From: Albugo candida | Lineage: Eukaryota > Oomycota > Peronosporomycetes > Albuginales | Length of the DNA: 64,000 bases | Reading direction: 5' to 3' | Assembly: GCA_040437565.1 (NCBI GenBank) | Contig: JBDOQK010000015.1 | Location: 434,001-498,000 of the forward strand | Shown here: piece by piece, positions 1 to 10,800 of the stretch | How the letters are laid out: each line of letters starts with the position of its first letter | Numbering within the stretch: position 1 is the first letter of the stretch | The notes under the pieces: generated by a model | The model's database searches: none | Told to the model about the DNA's origin: nothing | The model's input: the letters and a program-made list of their open reading frames with translations, nothing else | Position numbers and translations under genes: made by a program

Positions 1-263
1 AGTTTGCTAAACACGTTGATTCACTCGGACGGATGCGAATAGCTCAACCACATGCGTTACAAGATGTGGTATGTGCACGCATTCTGTCTACTTTAGGCCG
101 CCATGATGCAAACACTAAGCCATTCCTATCCACGCCCACGTTTTCCGTATCAATACGTGTATCAGTGTAGTATTTCCGTCGTGTTAGATGTTTTAGAAGC
201 TTTCTCCTCGTGTTAGAAGCCCCGGAAACCCTGGTTAGGAGCCGTAAGCAGCTGGAAGCTACG

Positions 264-2651
264 ATGTCGGATGGAAAAAGACCGTCACGATCTCGATCGT
301 AATGCTATTGGCTGAAAATAGCTGGTTTTGTTTCATGCGCGCGACGACGACATTTCTTTTAAATGAATGCTTGGAAGCCTTGCAATGTTCTGAAAATGGT
401 AGCAACAGGAGACTGATGGAGGAATTTGAAACTCAGGGAACAGAAGATAGTGCTTTTGACCTTTCTTCACAAAGTAGAATACTTGCAGAACGCGAGAAAG
501 TCGTTGTCATTGAATCCGTGAATCAACAAAATGACTCGCTGAATATCATCGACGGTCAGTTTTCGATCCATGCAAGATTGGATTCTGAACTGAAAGGCTC
601 TCTACTTGAAAAGGAAAAGTTTACATCATTGTCACGATTAAGAGGAAGCGTCGTGCGATTAGATCGTTACGTTTTTCTGACGACCTATCAGTGCAATAAA
701 CTGCTCAATAATAGAAGCACCGGAAGTGGTAATTGTATATGCTTATGGATTGAGAAGATGACAGTTGTAGAGACTTCTGGACTGGTAGTCGATCCTTTGT
801 CAAATGTAACACAGCATTCGGTCGTACAAAGCCGAATCAATGAGTTATTCGAAAGCGGTCAACTGATGCAAACACTTGTCAAATCGCAGATTCTGGATGA
901 CAGGTATCTATTTCATGATCAAGATCATCAGCCTCAAGAAGCTGAGTGTATCATCCCTGAGGATCAAGAAGCCAAACTCCAAGGACAAGAAGGATGGGAC
1001 ACCCAGGCTCCAAAGATCACTGATTCGGAGCTAATTGCCGAAAATGAACCCATTGTATCTGGTGCAAGTGCTGTTGGAGCACTTACTAGTCAAGATTTCT
1101 ATTTTGAGCAAGAAGACATTAATTGTAACTTCATTCCATGCGGCGATGTTGATAGCGATGCCGCATTACAAGCACTATCAGATCAGACCGAAGAGAAGTT
1201 CGAGAAGATTGATGTTATTGAGATGTCAGAGGTGTCAATGGATCCGAGCATACCTGTAGCGACGTCTGGACTGTACAATGATTTTGTTGGAGAGAATGAT
1301 GGGCAATCAAAGAAGATGGAGTCGTCCTTGGAGGGAAGAATAGACGAAGCTACATTAAACAAGATCTCTTCGATTGACATAATGAGCGTAGAAGCCGTAC
1401 CTATTGACAGAGACGAATCTGACCAAGTGGTTGATGTCAGTAATGAAACTCTGCTGAACACGTCGGAAAGCAANNNNNNNNNNNNNNNNNNNNNNNNNNN
1501 NNNNNNNNNNNNNNNNNNNNNNNNNNNNNNNNNNNNNNNNNNNNNNNNNNNNNNNNNNNNNNNNNNNNNNNNNTCCTTGGAGGGAAGAATAGACGAAGGT
1601 ACATTAAACAAGATCTCTTCGATTGACATAATGAGCGTAGAAGCCGTACCTATTGACAGAGACGAATCTGACCAAGTGGTTGATGTCAGTAATGAAACTC
1701 TGCTGAACACGTCGGAAAGCAAAGAAAGATTGCAAACTTCTCACGAATGCGATGAAGGTCAGTGGTATCCGGATGACCAGATTCCGGACGATACAATTCT
1801 TAGTAGCAACGAAAAGATCCCTGTGAATCTCTCACCTGTGCGTGAAAAGTCAATTCACCATGAACTCAAACCGACAATTCGAGTGACGAACACCTCGCCG
1901 TTTGAGGAAACTCCAAAACGTTTATCTAAAAATTCGCGAAAAACTGGCATTCGGACAGAAGACACAAGCGCCATTAAAGCCATTCCAAGCCCACAGAGAA
2001 CCACACAGGAAACCAAGCATTGTCACACTGATCGTTCACAGAACGAAAAAAGCAAACGACGAAAGGAAAAAGTTGCATTCCCGAGAACCACAACAAGATT
2101 AGTAGGAAAAAGTCGACTGCGACCCATGACGAAGACAAAGAAAGCAGAGGAGGACGTACCTTTTGATTCAGAGTGTACGCCGAGTTTGGATTATCGCAAA
2201 CGTCTATCGTTCTTTTCTTCCAAGAATGGACACATACGACCTTCCAAGCGATACAAGCATCTGTTCCCGCCATTCAACATAGAGGCGTTAAAGGGTATGT
2301 TGGCCCGGCCGGTGCCTTAAGATATGCATTGTCTCGGCCATTTCTCCAGAAAAGTATACAAATTATCTTACTTCACCTTCGCGCGACATTTGTCATGAAG
2401 GAATCGTTTGCTCTGTTTGCGTCTTTGATTTATGCGGCTGCGCTTATTCTCTCACTTCAAATAATGAAGTACCGCTACCACTCTCGCATCCTGCTGGCAC
2501 TTTTGATGTTGACGATTCACATTTATTTTTTGGACTTGTGCCACGAGTTACATGCGCTCGTTTCCCTCTTACTATGTCATATTGGAAATTGTTTATGGAA
2601 AATCAGACATCCGAATCATCTGTACTCCATTTGCTTGCAGTTCTCTGCTAG
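264..2651 (+). CDS. Multi-exon protein with possible TPP1-like OB fold
   Basis: Proposed exons are 264-298, 409-2294 (across the gap at 1474-1573) and 2350-2651; introns are 110 and 55 bp. Starting at ATG 264 (MSDGKRPSRSRS) and splicing to 409 keeps frame; an unspliced ATG at 302 is the alternative. Roughly 40-130 residues in, a segment runs from IIDGQFSIHARL through LRGSVVRLDRYVFL to LWIEKMTVV. Its order (D-G, small residues, then L-x-G-x-hydrophobic strands, then hydrophobic-x-hydrophobic) resembles the OB fold of shelterin TPP1/ACD, but RPA-type OB folds look similar. The middle is acidic and low-complexity; a basic stretch follows, then a Cys-rich C-terminal part (CHEGIVCSVC). Reading stops at 2651, yet coding-like sequence continues in the same frame to a stop near 2933, so a further small intron is likely. 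The family is inference only; the gene itself is well supported. Confidence 0.6.
1474..1573. other. 100-N assembly gap with overlapping flanks
   Basis: Exactly 100 N. The 149 bp before it (1325-1473) recur right after it (1574-1722) with one base difference (gaagct versus gaaggt), so it looks like two contig ends that overlap but were not merged. Both copies are in frame. Confidence 0.85.
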
Positions 2652-3024
2652 AAGCCTACAGCGAAGAATATCCGTGTCAATGTCACAAGCCTTTCCTCAG
2701 ACGATACATTATTTTATTCCCATTTTGCTGTTTGTTTATCAGTTTTATGTCGAGACAATGTTGCTCGTTATTTTCACGTCATCCAATCGGTTAAAATGTT
2801 TGCCCTCTGCTCATCACATCTACCAGTCCGAAGGAATCGTGCGATTTTTGCAAGTAGTGTTGGAGTACAGCATCATATCGCCTTATTTATTGCAGCCGAT
2901 TATAAGGTACTGGAGAACATCAGTGAGGAGTGAATGATCAAGGACGCGCTAGATCGATGCAAAAGTATGTACTGCCGGGTTTAACGAAATGAAAATGCGC
3001 TGTTAGGTCTATACTTTGTTTGGC

Positions 3025-3830
3025 TTATTCATTCGGACTCGTTGGTCGCGATTTGTAAAGATATATCAATACTCCAATCATCGCTACGCTGAGGGAGACA
3101 CAAAATATAAGAGTACTGGCATTCCATCGTTGAAGATTCGCTTGGGGAGCAGTGGGCTTTTTACAAGACGTGTCATTGGAATTTTCCACATTGTTTGACC
3201 TAATGGAATTAGCCTGCAACTTTGTAGATTCTGCTAGCTGGTTACGATACTTTTCGACAAGATTTGGAAATAGTTTTCGAAATACTGGACTAGAGCAATT
3301 GAATTCTAAAGAATTGGCAGCATATCGGCGTTTCTACAAAGATAATGAATAACAATCAATCGATACGACTGTTTTTACCTGTGCCTCTGAAGTAACTATA
3401 CTTCCCAAAGTCGACTGACTCTCTAGCTATGATCCGAGGAAGAGCATTGGTTGCGTTGGTTTTGAATAAAGAGCATCTAACTTACCATGAATGAATACAA
3501 GCCTGTGAGAATAGAGCTAACTGACCACATTGGGTTCCACGTTTCTGGATGAAAATCTGACATACTCAAACAAAGTCTCTGATTCGTCTTGAAGCGTCCA
3601 TTTGGTGTCAGCATTAAAACAGAAGGTGGCTTCATCGGATATTCCGGTGGAAACCTCAGAATCCCGTGATAAAAGCCGCCTTCGTAACAACTGTCATTAG
3701 TTCCAATAATGACATAATGCCACTCTAGAATATTCGAATGCAATGGTGCTGCGACGATGTTTTCAATGGATTTCCGTTGAATTGCCATGTATTCTTTTCG
3801 TAGACGCTTTGTCGCCAGGAATGATGCCAT
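3025..3830 (-). CDS. Ubc6/UBE2J-type tail-anchored E2 ubiquitin-conjugating enzyme
   Basis: Exons 3830-3486, 3426-3379 and 3333-3025; introns of 59 and 45 bp, all GT-AG; 233 residues. It would carry ubiquitin for ER-associated degradation at the ER membrane. Start is the ATG at 3830 (MASFLATKRL); an upstream GTG frame extension is not needed. The UBC fold is plain: HSNILEWHYVIIG, YEGGFYHG, PPEYPMKPPS, then TPNGRF in place of the usual HPN motif, which is typical of the UBE2J/Ubc6 class, and the active-site Cys in RLCLSMSDFHPETW (about residue 87). Exons 2 and 3 give LESQSTLGSIVTSE and FRKLFPNLVEKY, both matching the family. A single C-terminal membrane segment (about residues 200-222, LIFCVSLSVAMIGVLIYLY) and a short polar tail fit tail anchoring. 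Length is close to human UBE2J2. It is divergent from the TFIIIC gene with 75 bp between starts. Confidence 0.93.
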
Positions 3831-3905
3831 TTTGAGCTGATCGATAAGTGCGGCCGTAATAAACACAACTTAAGCTTAAGTAGTTTACTGATTTTAAATC
3901 TGAGA
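3831..3905. promoter_or_regulatory. Short bidirectional intergenic region
   Basis: Only 75 bp separate the start codons of the UBE2J-like gene (minus) and the TFIIIC subunit gene (plus). It must hold both core promoters unless transcripts overlap. No TATA box is evident. Confidence 0.5.
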
Positions 3906-6900
3906 ATGCAGCGCTTACGTGAATGGTCTCAAGATGTGAAGTACGAACACAAATTTAGCGAAATTCGACTCAAAGTCGACAAAAGGGTGCATTCTGTATC
4001 ATCTTCCTTCAATGACAATTCCATTGAAGACGAAAAAGTAAGTCTACCGGTGTTTAATGCATGCAGTCTGGATACAAATCGAGTAGCTATGAATGTTGGT
4101 GGACCCATTTGGGCAATGGATTGGCATCCTGCTACCGCTACACAACCAAAACGGAACGTCACATACCTCTCTATTGCCGCACATCCTCCCTGTTCCATAC
4201 GCAACGATCAAATCATTAGCGAGGAAGCACCGGATCATCATTATGGGGAACAAAGAGGGGGACCCGGATTGATCCAGATATGGGCTGTCAGCACGGATTT
4301 ATCACTTCCTTATTTGATGTATGCAATTGCACACAATGGTGGAGCTGTATGGGGCTTGAAATGGTGTCCACAAGAGTGTAAAGGAATGGGAGGAATCGGA
4401 ATGCTGGCGGCTTGTTTTGGGGATGGAACGGTACAGGTGTTTCATGTCCCTAGGCACGAATTCTCCCAATCACAAGAAAGACCCTGTGTAGAGAGACTTG
4501 AACCAGTAATATGCGGAAAGCTCCAAAAAGTCGTACAAATGTGTCTCAATTGGTCGCCGCATTCAGCCAATCAACTTCTCACTGGTGGCTCGGACGGTAA
4601 GCGATTCCTTACGGCGGCCTGGATGCATCTTGAGGTCGCTCTTCCTGGCGTAGGCTCCATTGCTCTGTGGGATCTCGCAAATGCGTATGAGGTATTGCAT
4701 GAGGACGACAAAACAAGCATTCCGATAGACGTGAAACCACAGCGACATTTTCAAGACTGTAAGCAAAAGCAGCAGTGAAATGCGCGTTTTCTTCATTAAA
4801 GTTTTTATTTGGCAGCGGATACCATCACCAAACTGGATACATCTGATTGGGGATCAGGCTGGGTCGCTCTACGGGATGTAGCTTGGTCACCTTATGATCC
4901 ATACATTTTTGCAACGACGGGAAACGTAGGTGGAATACAGGCCTTTACAGCGCATCATCTTACCAAGTCGCTTGTTAGGACTCCTGTATCAAAATTTGGG
5001 ACATCCGTGAAACTCGAATCCCATTTCGAACGCATCGACTGCGGTCCACATGGGGACTGTCTTTACATTGGTTTGATGAGCGTTCCGTTTACGTCGCTGG
5101 AGATCAAGGCCCAATCCATTGCTACGATATATTTGCTGGAAGCTTCAAAACTCAGTATTCACATCCACAAGCGGACTCTCCTATTTGGGACATGAAGCTT
5201 GTTCAGCACTCAACGGTCCCCCTTATATTTTCATGCTGTGCTGCTGGCGTCGTTCGTGTTGGACCTACAAAAATGCGCATCCGTGGACCATCTCAAGCAG
5301 TGGATCTCTGTCGGCTATCAGTGATCTCAGAGGTTGAGGAAGAGTTTACTGGAAGCAAAGTGAAGCATCTTCATGTCGATATGCGTGAGATCCTTGGTAA
5401 TGGGCAAGATGAGAAAGGATCGAAAGCGAAACGTGAGTTCTGCCCACGGGAAGTTGCCCTCCATCGTATCAGCTGTAGTAGTTGCGATCATGACGTATTT
5501 GACGGTGCTCCTTGTTTCCTTGCGTTTGGCGGACACTCGGGGCTGCTACTTATTTACAATATGCAAGATGATATGCCTGAAATGCTCGAACAATTGTTAC
5601 CCAAATCCAAGAAACGTGGTCGCTCAACTATAAAGAAGGGTAGAGGTAGAGGATCTGCATCTACCAAGAAACGGGCTACAATGAAGCGTACAGCCAGTAT
5701 GTCTGCAACGAGTAAGAGGTCTGGTAGAAAGACTGTTCAAAAAGAGGCCCAAGAAGATGACCTGGATATTACGAAGGAACCCTGTTTTCAAATTGCTCAA
5801 TCGGAACTTATCGAAGAGCTTGGTAGCTTCACAGTTGAGAAGGAGACAACGAGTGTGTCTATTTCTGATGGAGGGATTGATGATGAGGTGACTACGACCA
5901 AGAGCAGGCCTGTTTTCAAATTGCTCAATCGGAACTTATCGAAGAGCTTGGTAGCTTCACAGTTGAGAAGGAGACAACGAGTGTGTCTATTTCTGATGGA
6001 GGGATTGATGATGAGGTGACTACGACCAAGAGCAGGCCTGTTTTCAAATTGCTCAATCGGAACTTATCGAAGAGCTTGGTAGCTTCACAGTTGAGAAGGA
6101 GACAACGAGTGTGTCTATTTCTGATGGAGGGATTGATGATGAGGTGACTACGACCAAGAGCAGGCCTGTTTTCAAATTGCTCAATCGGAACTTATCGAAG
6201 AGCTTGGTAGCTTCACAGTTGAGAAGGAGACAACGAGTGTGTCTATTTCTGATGGAGGGATTGATGATGAGGTGACTACGACCAAGAGCAGGCCTGTTTT
6301 CAAATTGCTCAATCGGAACTTATCGAAGAGCTTGGTAGCTTCACAGTTGAGAAGGAGACAACGAGTGTGTCTATTTCTGATGGAGGGATTGATGATGAGG
6401 TGACTACGACCAAGAGCAGGCCTGTTTTCAAATTGCTCAATCGGAACTTATCGAAGAGCTTGGTAGCTTCACAGTTGAGAAGGAGACAACGAGTGTGTCT
6501 ATTTCTGATGGAGGGATTGATGATGAGGTGACTACGACCANNNNNNNNNNNNNNNNNNNNNNNNNNNNNNNNNNNNNNNNNNNNNNNNNNNNNNNNNNNN
6601 NNNNNNNNNNNNNNNNNNNNNNNNNNNNNNNNNNNNNNNNCCTGTTTTCAAATTGCTCAATCGGAACTTATCGAAGAGCTTGGTAGCTTCACAGTTGAGA
6701 AGGAGACAACGAGTGTGTCTATTTCTGATGGAGGGATTGATGATGAGGTGACTACGACCAAGAGCAGGCCTGTTTTCAAATTGCTCAATCGGAACTTATC
6801 GAAGAGCTTGGTAGCTTCACAGTTGAGAAGGAGACAACGAGTGTGTCTATTTCTGATGGAGGGATTGATGATGAGGTGACTACGACCAAGAGCAGGCCTG

Positions 6901-7575
6901 TTTTCAAATTGCTCAATCGGAACTTATCGAAGAGCTTGGTAGCTTCACAGTTGAGAAGGAGACAACGAGTGTGTCTATTTCTGATGGAGGGATTGATGAT
7001 GAGGTGACTACGACCAAGAGCAGGCCTGTTTTCAAATTGCTCAATCGGAACTTATCGAAGAGCTTGGTAGCTTCACAGTTGAGAAGGAGACAACGAGTGT
7101 GTCTATTTCTGATGGAGGGATTGATGATGAGGTGACTACGACCAAGGAACCCTGTTTTCAAATTGCTCAATCGGAACTTATCGAAGAGCTTGGTAGCTTC
7201 ACAGTTGAGAAGGAGACAACGAGTGTGTCTATTTCTGATGGAGGGATTGATGATGAGGTGACTACGACCAAGAGCAGGATAGAGAAAGACCGCCAGAACG
7301 ATCAGCACAGAGTTAGCCTAACTGTAAAACTGAAGCATCTTGAAGCACCGACTATGAAAACTGGGAAACGCAGAGGACGTCCAAGGTCCAAGGTTACCTC
7401 AACGGCGAAAGGATCGTTGGATGGATGGCTCTTGAAAGACGTCAAGAAAATCAGTGAAGCACCAGATACCACTACGAACACGTCTGATAAGTTGCCTTCA
7501 CAAGTTACGACCGCTGTGACGAGAAGTTCCGCTAGACTCAAATCGATACGGTCGACGACTGATGTCAAAGAGTGA
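3906..7575 (+). CDS. TFIIIC WD40 subunit (GTF3C2/TFIIIC110-like), frame broken by tandem array
   Basis: Exons 3906-4596, 4654-4758, 4816-4925 and 4979 onward (introns 57, 57 and 53 bp). TFIIIC binds the B box of tRNA genes and recruits TFIIIB for RNA polymerase III. The spliced WD40 blades match the 110-kDa subunit in order: GGPIWAMDWHP, YLSIAAHP, GPGLIQIWAV, GGAVWGLKWCP, LAACFGDGTVQVFHVP, LLTGGSDGSIALWDL, WGSGWVALRDVAWSP, then FATTGN joined to DSCIKIWDIRETR, WGLSLHWFDE and SVYVAGDQGPIHCYDI. Splicing is needed to read the last blades. A Lys/Arg/Gly-rich tail follows, then the repeat array from 5781. As assembled the frame hits a stop in the second repeat (near 6019). The frame reopens in the last two repeats and ends at 7575 with an AT-hook-like GKRRGRPRSK. 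The family call is strong; the state of the C-terminal half is uncertain. Confidence 0.85.
5781..7276 (+). repeat. 128-bp tandem array inside the TFIIIC gene
   Basis: Units beginning cctgttttcaaattgctc start at 5781, 5909, 6037, 6165, 6293, 6421, then after the N run at 6641, 6769, 6897, 7025 and 7151. Spacing is 128 bp except the last, which is 126 bp. Units appear virtually identical. The 126-bp form is in frame (42 codons: KEPCFQIAQ...IDDEVTTT). The 128-bp form is not a multiple of three and has stops in its two other frames. The internal junction (agagcagg then cctg) joins the sequence found at the exit of the array to the start of the unit; the first and last units instead have aaggaac before cctg. 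Real copy number cannot be known because of the gap at 6541-6640. Confidence 0.95.
6541..6640. other. 100-N gap within the tandem array
   Basis: Exactly 100 N inside the 128-bp array. The left side ends 120 bp into a unit and the right side begins at the first base of a unit, so the two sides could overlap by one or more whole units. Confidence 0.9.
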
Positions 7576-7825
7576 TCTCCGAGGGCGCAAGAATCGTTGC
7601 GATCGATCCATTGAACTCAACGCAGACTGTCAATATAATAGGAGTTGACAATTTTATCGCTTATTGGGACTGCTATTACATAGCCTCAGCCATGTCGGAC
7701 ACACACAAAAGCCCATGCAGGGTCATATACTCACAGGACAATCGGTTGAGGCTTTTGTAAGTGTCATCAGACTTGCTTCCTGGACTCAAGATCCATTGCT
7801 GGATACTCTGACAACTCAAAGTATC
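7576..7825. other. Intergenic space between convergent genes
   Basis: About 250 bp between the stop of the TFIIIC gene and the stop of the golgin on the other strand. Short plus-strand frames run through it, some into the antisense of the golgin last exon, but none could be tied to a family. Confidence 0.4.
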
Positions 7826-10800
7826 TCACCAGCCGAGAGGCTCTTCCCTGGATGCGAATGGATTTAATAAGCTCATTTCGTCTTCTTCTTCCATTTCCAT
7901 GGAATGAAGCCTCGGACTGTCCATATCCGCCGGAATAGAACGCGGAACCGCAAGAGGCTTTGGCGACTGGAGGCTCTTTTGTGGGCCGAAGATAGACATT
8001 ACGCTTCCAAGCACGCTGGTCTCCTGTGCTTTCTTGGTCATTGACTTTGTGACCTTATCATTTTCCTCATGGCTGAAGCATTATGGTCAATTTAGCAATC
8101 ATCAACGAGCCACAAACACAATTCACTCACTTGAACTTTAAAATGGTTGCCAGCACCGGAATCAGACGTTCACGCTCACTTTGATTCTGACTTGACAGGT
8201 ATTTGATCACTATATTTCTCAAGTACTAAAGTAGAGCAAACATCAGAACACGCAATCTCGGCAATGAATCGTAATACCTCTACGTTCACGACGTTGAGGT
8301 CCTTTCGATACACTTCCTGCTTGGTTTGTACGACAGAAGACTCGATATGCTGCAAAAGCCACATTGTAGCTCAATCTGTTTTCATTGGCAATGGGCACGA
8401 CATACCTCTTCCTTGTACTTGTCCGATATCGCTATAAGGTGAGGTTGAACGCCCTGTCCCTGTTGCACAGTAAATCGGTCAAGAACGAGGATCGACTCCT
8501 GGAAGCATGTGTGCACTTACCGGGTCTGGTTGTGCGTCATCGCCTGTTCCTGCAGCAATCAATGGATCATTTCCCGCCAACTTGGGATTGTCGGAGAAAT
8601 CTCGAGCTTCCGCTATTGGACACTCTATGTGTGCAGTTTGATGATTATTATCCTCGTTTTGTGGGTCAGGAGAGGTCTCGATTTGGATTGCTGTAAGTTC
8701 TTGCTTGCTTTCCCTTAGTTCTTGGACTAGTGCTTGATTCTCATCGCTCTTTGCCTGGACGATTTGGTTGATATGGAAGAGATCAGAGTCATGTGCCGAT
8801 TGTAATGCTTTGATTTCCTCAGCAGCGGTCAGATTTGCCAATTGAAGCGCTTCGATCTGTCGTTCCAAATTAGTTATTTGCTCTTCTTTGGATTGACTCA
8901 AACGCAAGTCTTCCGATTGACGTGTATTGATATCTTCCAGCGACCGCAATTCCTCGTCTTTCGATATGAAGTCAAGCTTTTTTTCTTCGTACTTTGTATT
9001 GATGCATTCCACGGCCTTTTTGGCGGCGTGGAGCTCTTCCTCCAGGCTCCTGATCCTCGCTTGTGACTCCATCAACTGCTCCTCCGTTTCGGTCACTCGC
9101 TTTAATGCGTCACGAAGCGATTCTCTCGTCTCTTTGGTCGCTTTCTTCAGAGCAGTATGTGCGCGTTTTTTATACGAATCCAATGCTTCACGTGCAGCTT
9201 CAGCGCCTTGAGCTTCCTTGTCAAGTTTTGCCAGCATTTGGTCTCTTTCTATCCGCATCGCATCATGCTCTCGTTTTTGAGCCTCTGCACTCGCGCGTTG
9301 AGTCTCATTGCTTTGGTGAATCTTTGTTTGTAGCTTCACCAATTCTATCTCCTTTTCTTCCTTCTCCACACAAATTCCTTTCCGCTGCGCTCGAAATACT
9401 TCCCACTCTTCCTTTTGCAGCAAAAATGTTTCCATTGCACGTCGATCGCATTCTTCGAGTCGAAATGAAAACTCGTCATTTAGGCGACATAAAGTATCGA
9501 ATTCTTCCTTCCAGCGCCTTTCCCGATCCAAATGATTTGATTGTTGCGTTAGGAAGAGCTGCTGAGATTCCTCGAGTTTGCATTTGGCTTCATCGAGCTC
9601 TTCATGCTGCATTTGTGCTTGATTCTCTATTTGAATGATCTTCTCCTTTGCTCGATCCAATGCTTCCTTCATTTCGGCTTGCTGTCTATCGATGTTGTTC
9701 TGAAGGTCGATAGCGTGCTTCCTTTTCATGTCATTCAGCAAAGCTTTCAATCGCTTGCAAATAACGGCGAGCTCTTCGATCTTTGTTTTTTGCTCCGTAA
9801 TGATACCATTTCTCGTCTCCAATTGCTCGGAAGTGATCTCACAATGACTTTTTACCTCTTCGTATTTTTCCTGCAGCAGCGCCATTTCTGAAACAAGTCG
9901 ATTCTGGTCTTCATTACGTTGTTGTGAGCTTGCTTGCGCCTGTTCTCTGAGCTCACAGCAAAGTACTTTGTGCTCCTCTTGATCCTGTTTGTATTGATTC
10001 TTGATCGCCATAAGCTCATTTGATCGCTCTTTCAGCTGACATTCCATCGCTTCGACATCCATTTTGGACACGGCGGCCACATCTGCCGCTTTAGCTACTT
10101 CGAAAACCATTCGAACATTTTCCGCCTTTATCGCTTCCACTTCAGTCTGCCTTCTGCTCCATTCGATCCTATTCGCCTGATGCTCGCGGACGTCGATTTG
10201 CCATTGCTCCATGCTGTCTCTCATTTTTTCTTCAAGTGTTTGGTTTTGCAGAGTTAGCTTTACAAGTTTTTTTTCGGTCTTTTGCAATTGCATGAGAATA
10301 TCTTCCTTTTCATTACGTTCTATCATCAAGTTTTGATTCAGTGTCTCAATCTCAATCTCAAAACGTTCCGATTTACAGTCGGACGATCCGATCCCCTCAG
10401 TCGCTGATGTTAATCGTTCCCGGAGCCTTTCAGTTGACTTGGAAATCGCACTCATTTTGGCTTCATACTCTTCGGCATTACGCAAGTTTTCGCGAACTTC
10501 TTCCAGAATGCTGACACAATCAATTTTGGGCGATCCTTCACGTGTGCTCAACTCTGTCTCCTCTACTCCCTTTGACTCTTCTAAAGCTTGATTGATTCCA
10601 GGAAGCGTTTGTAATTGTGTTTCGATACTCGCAATCTGATGAGCATACGATGTTGCTTGATCCTGAGCCTCAATCAGTTGTACGGATAGAATCCTTGTTG
10701 TGGCATCCTGTTTCTTCATCAACTCATTCATCTTACTCGAAGATTTCCGATATTTCTCATCGATAAGTATCAATATACGATCTCTGTCGTCCATGAGCTT

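Noticed and set aside
2173-2937. A separate hydrophobic 254-codon gene after the first gene
   Set aside because: It overlaps the spliced reading of the first gene in another frame, and its composition looks like a frame shadow.
5781-7276. CRISPR array or centromeric satellite
   Set aside because: No spacers separate the units, the array is short and lies inside a coding gene.
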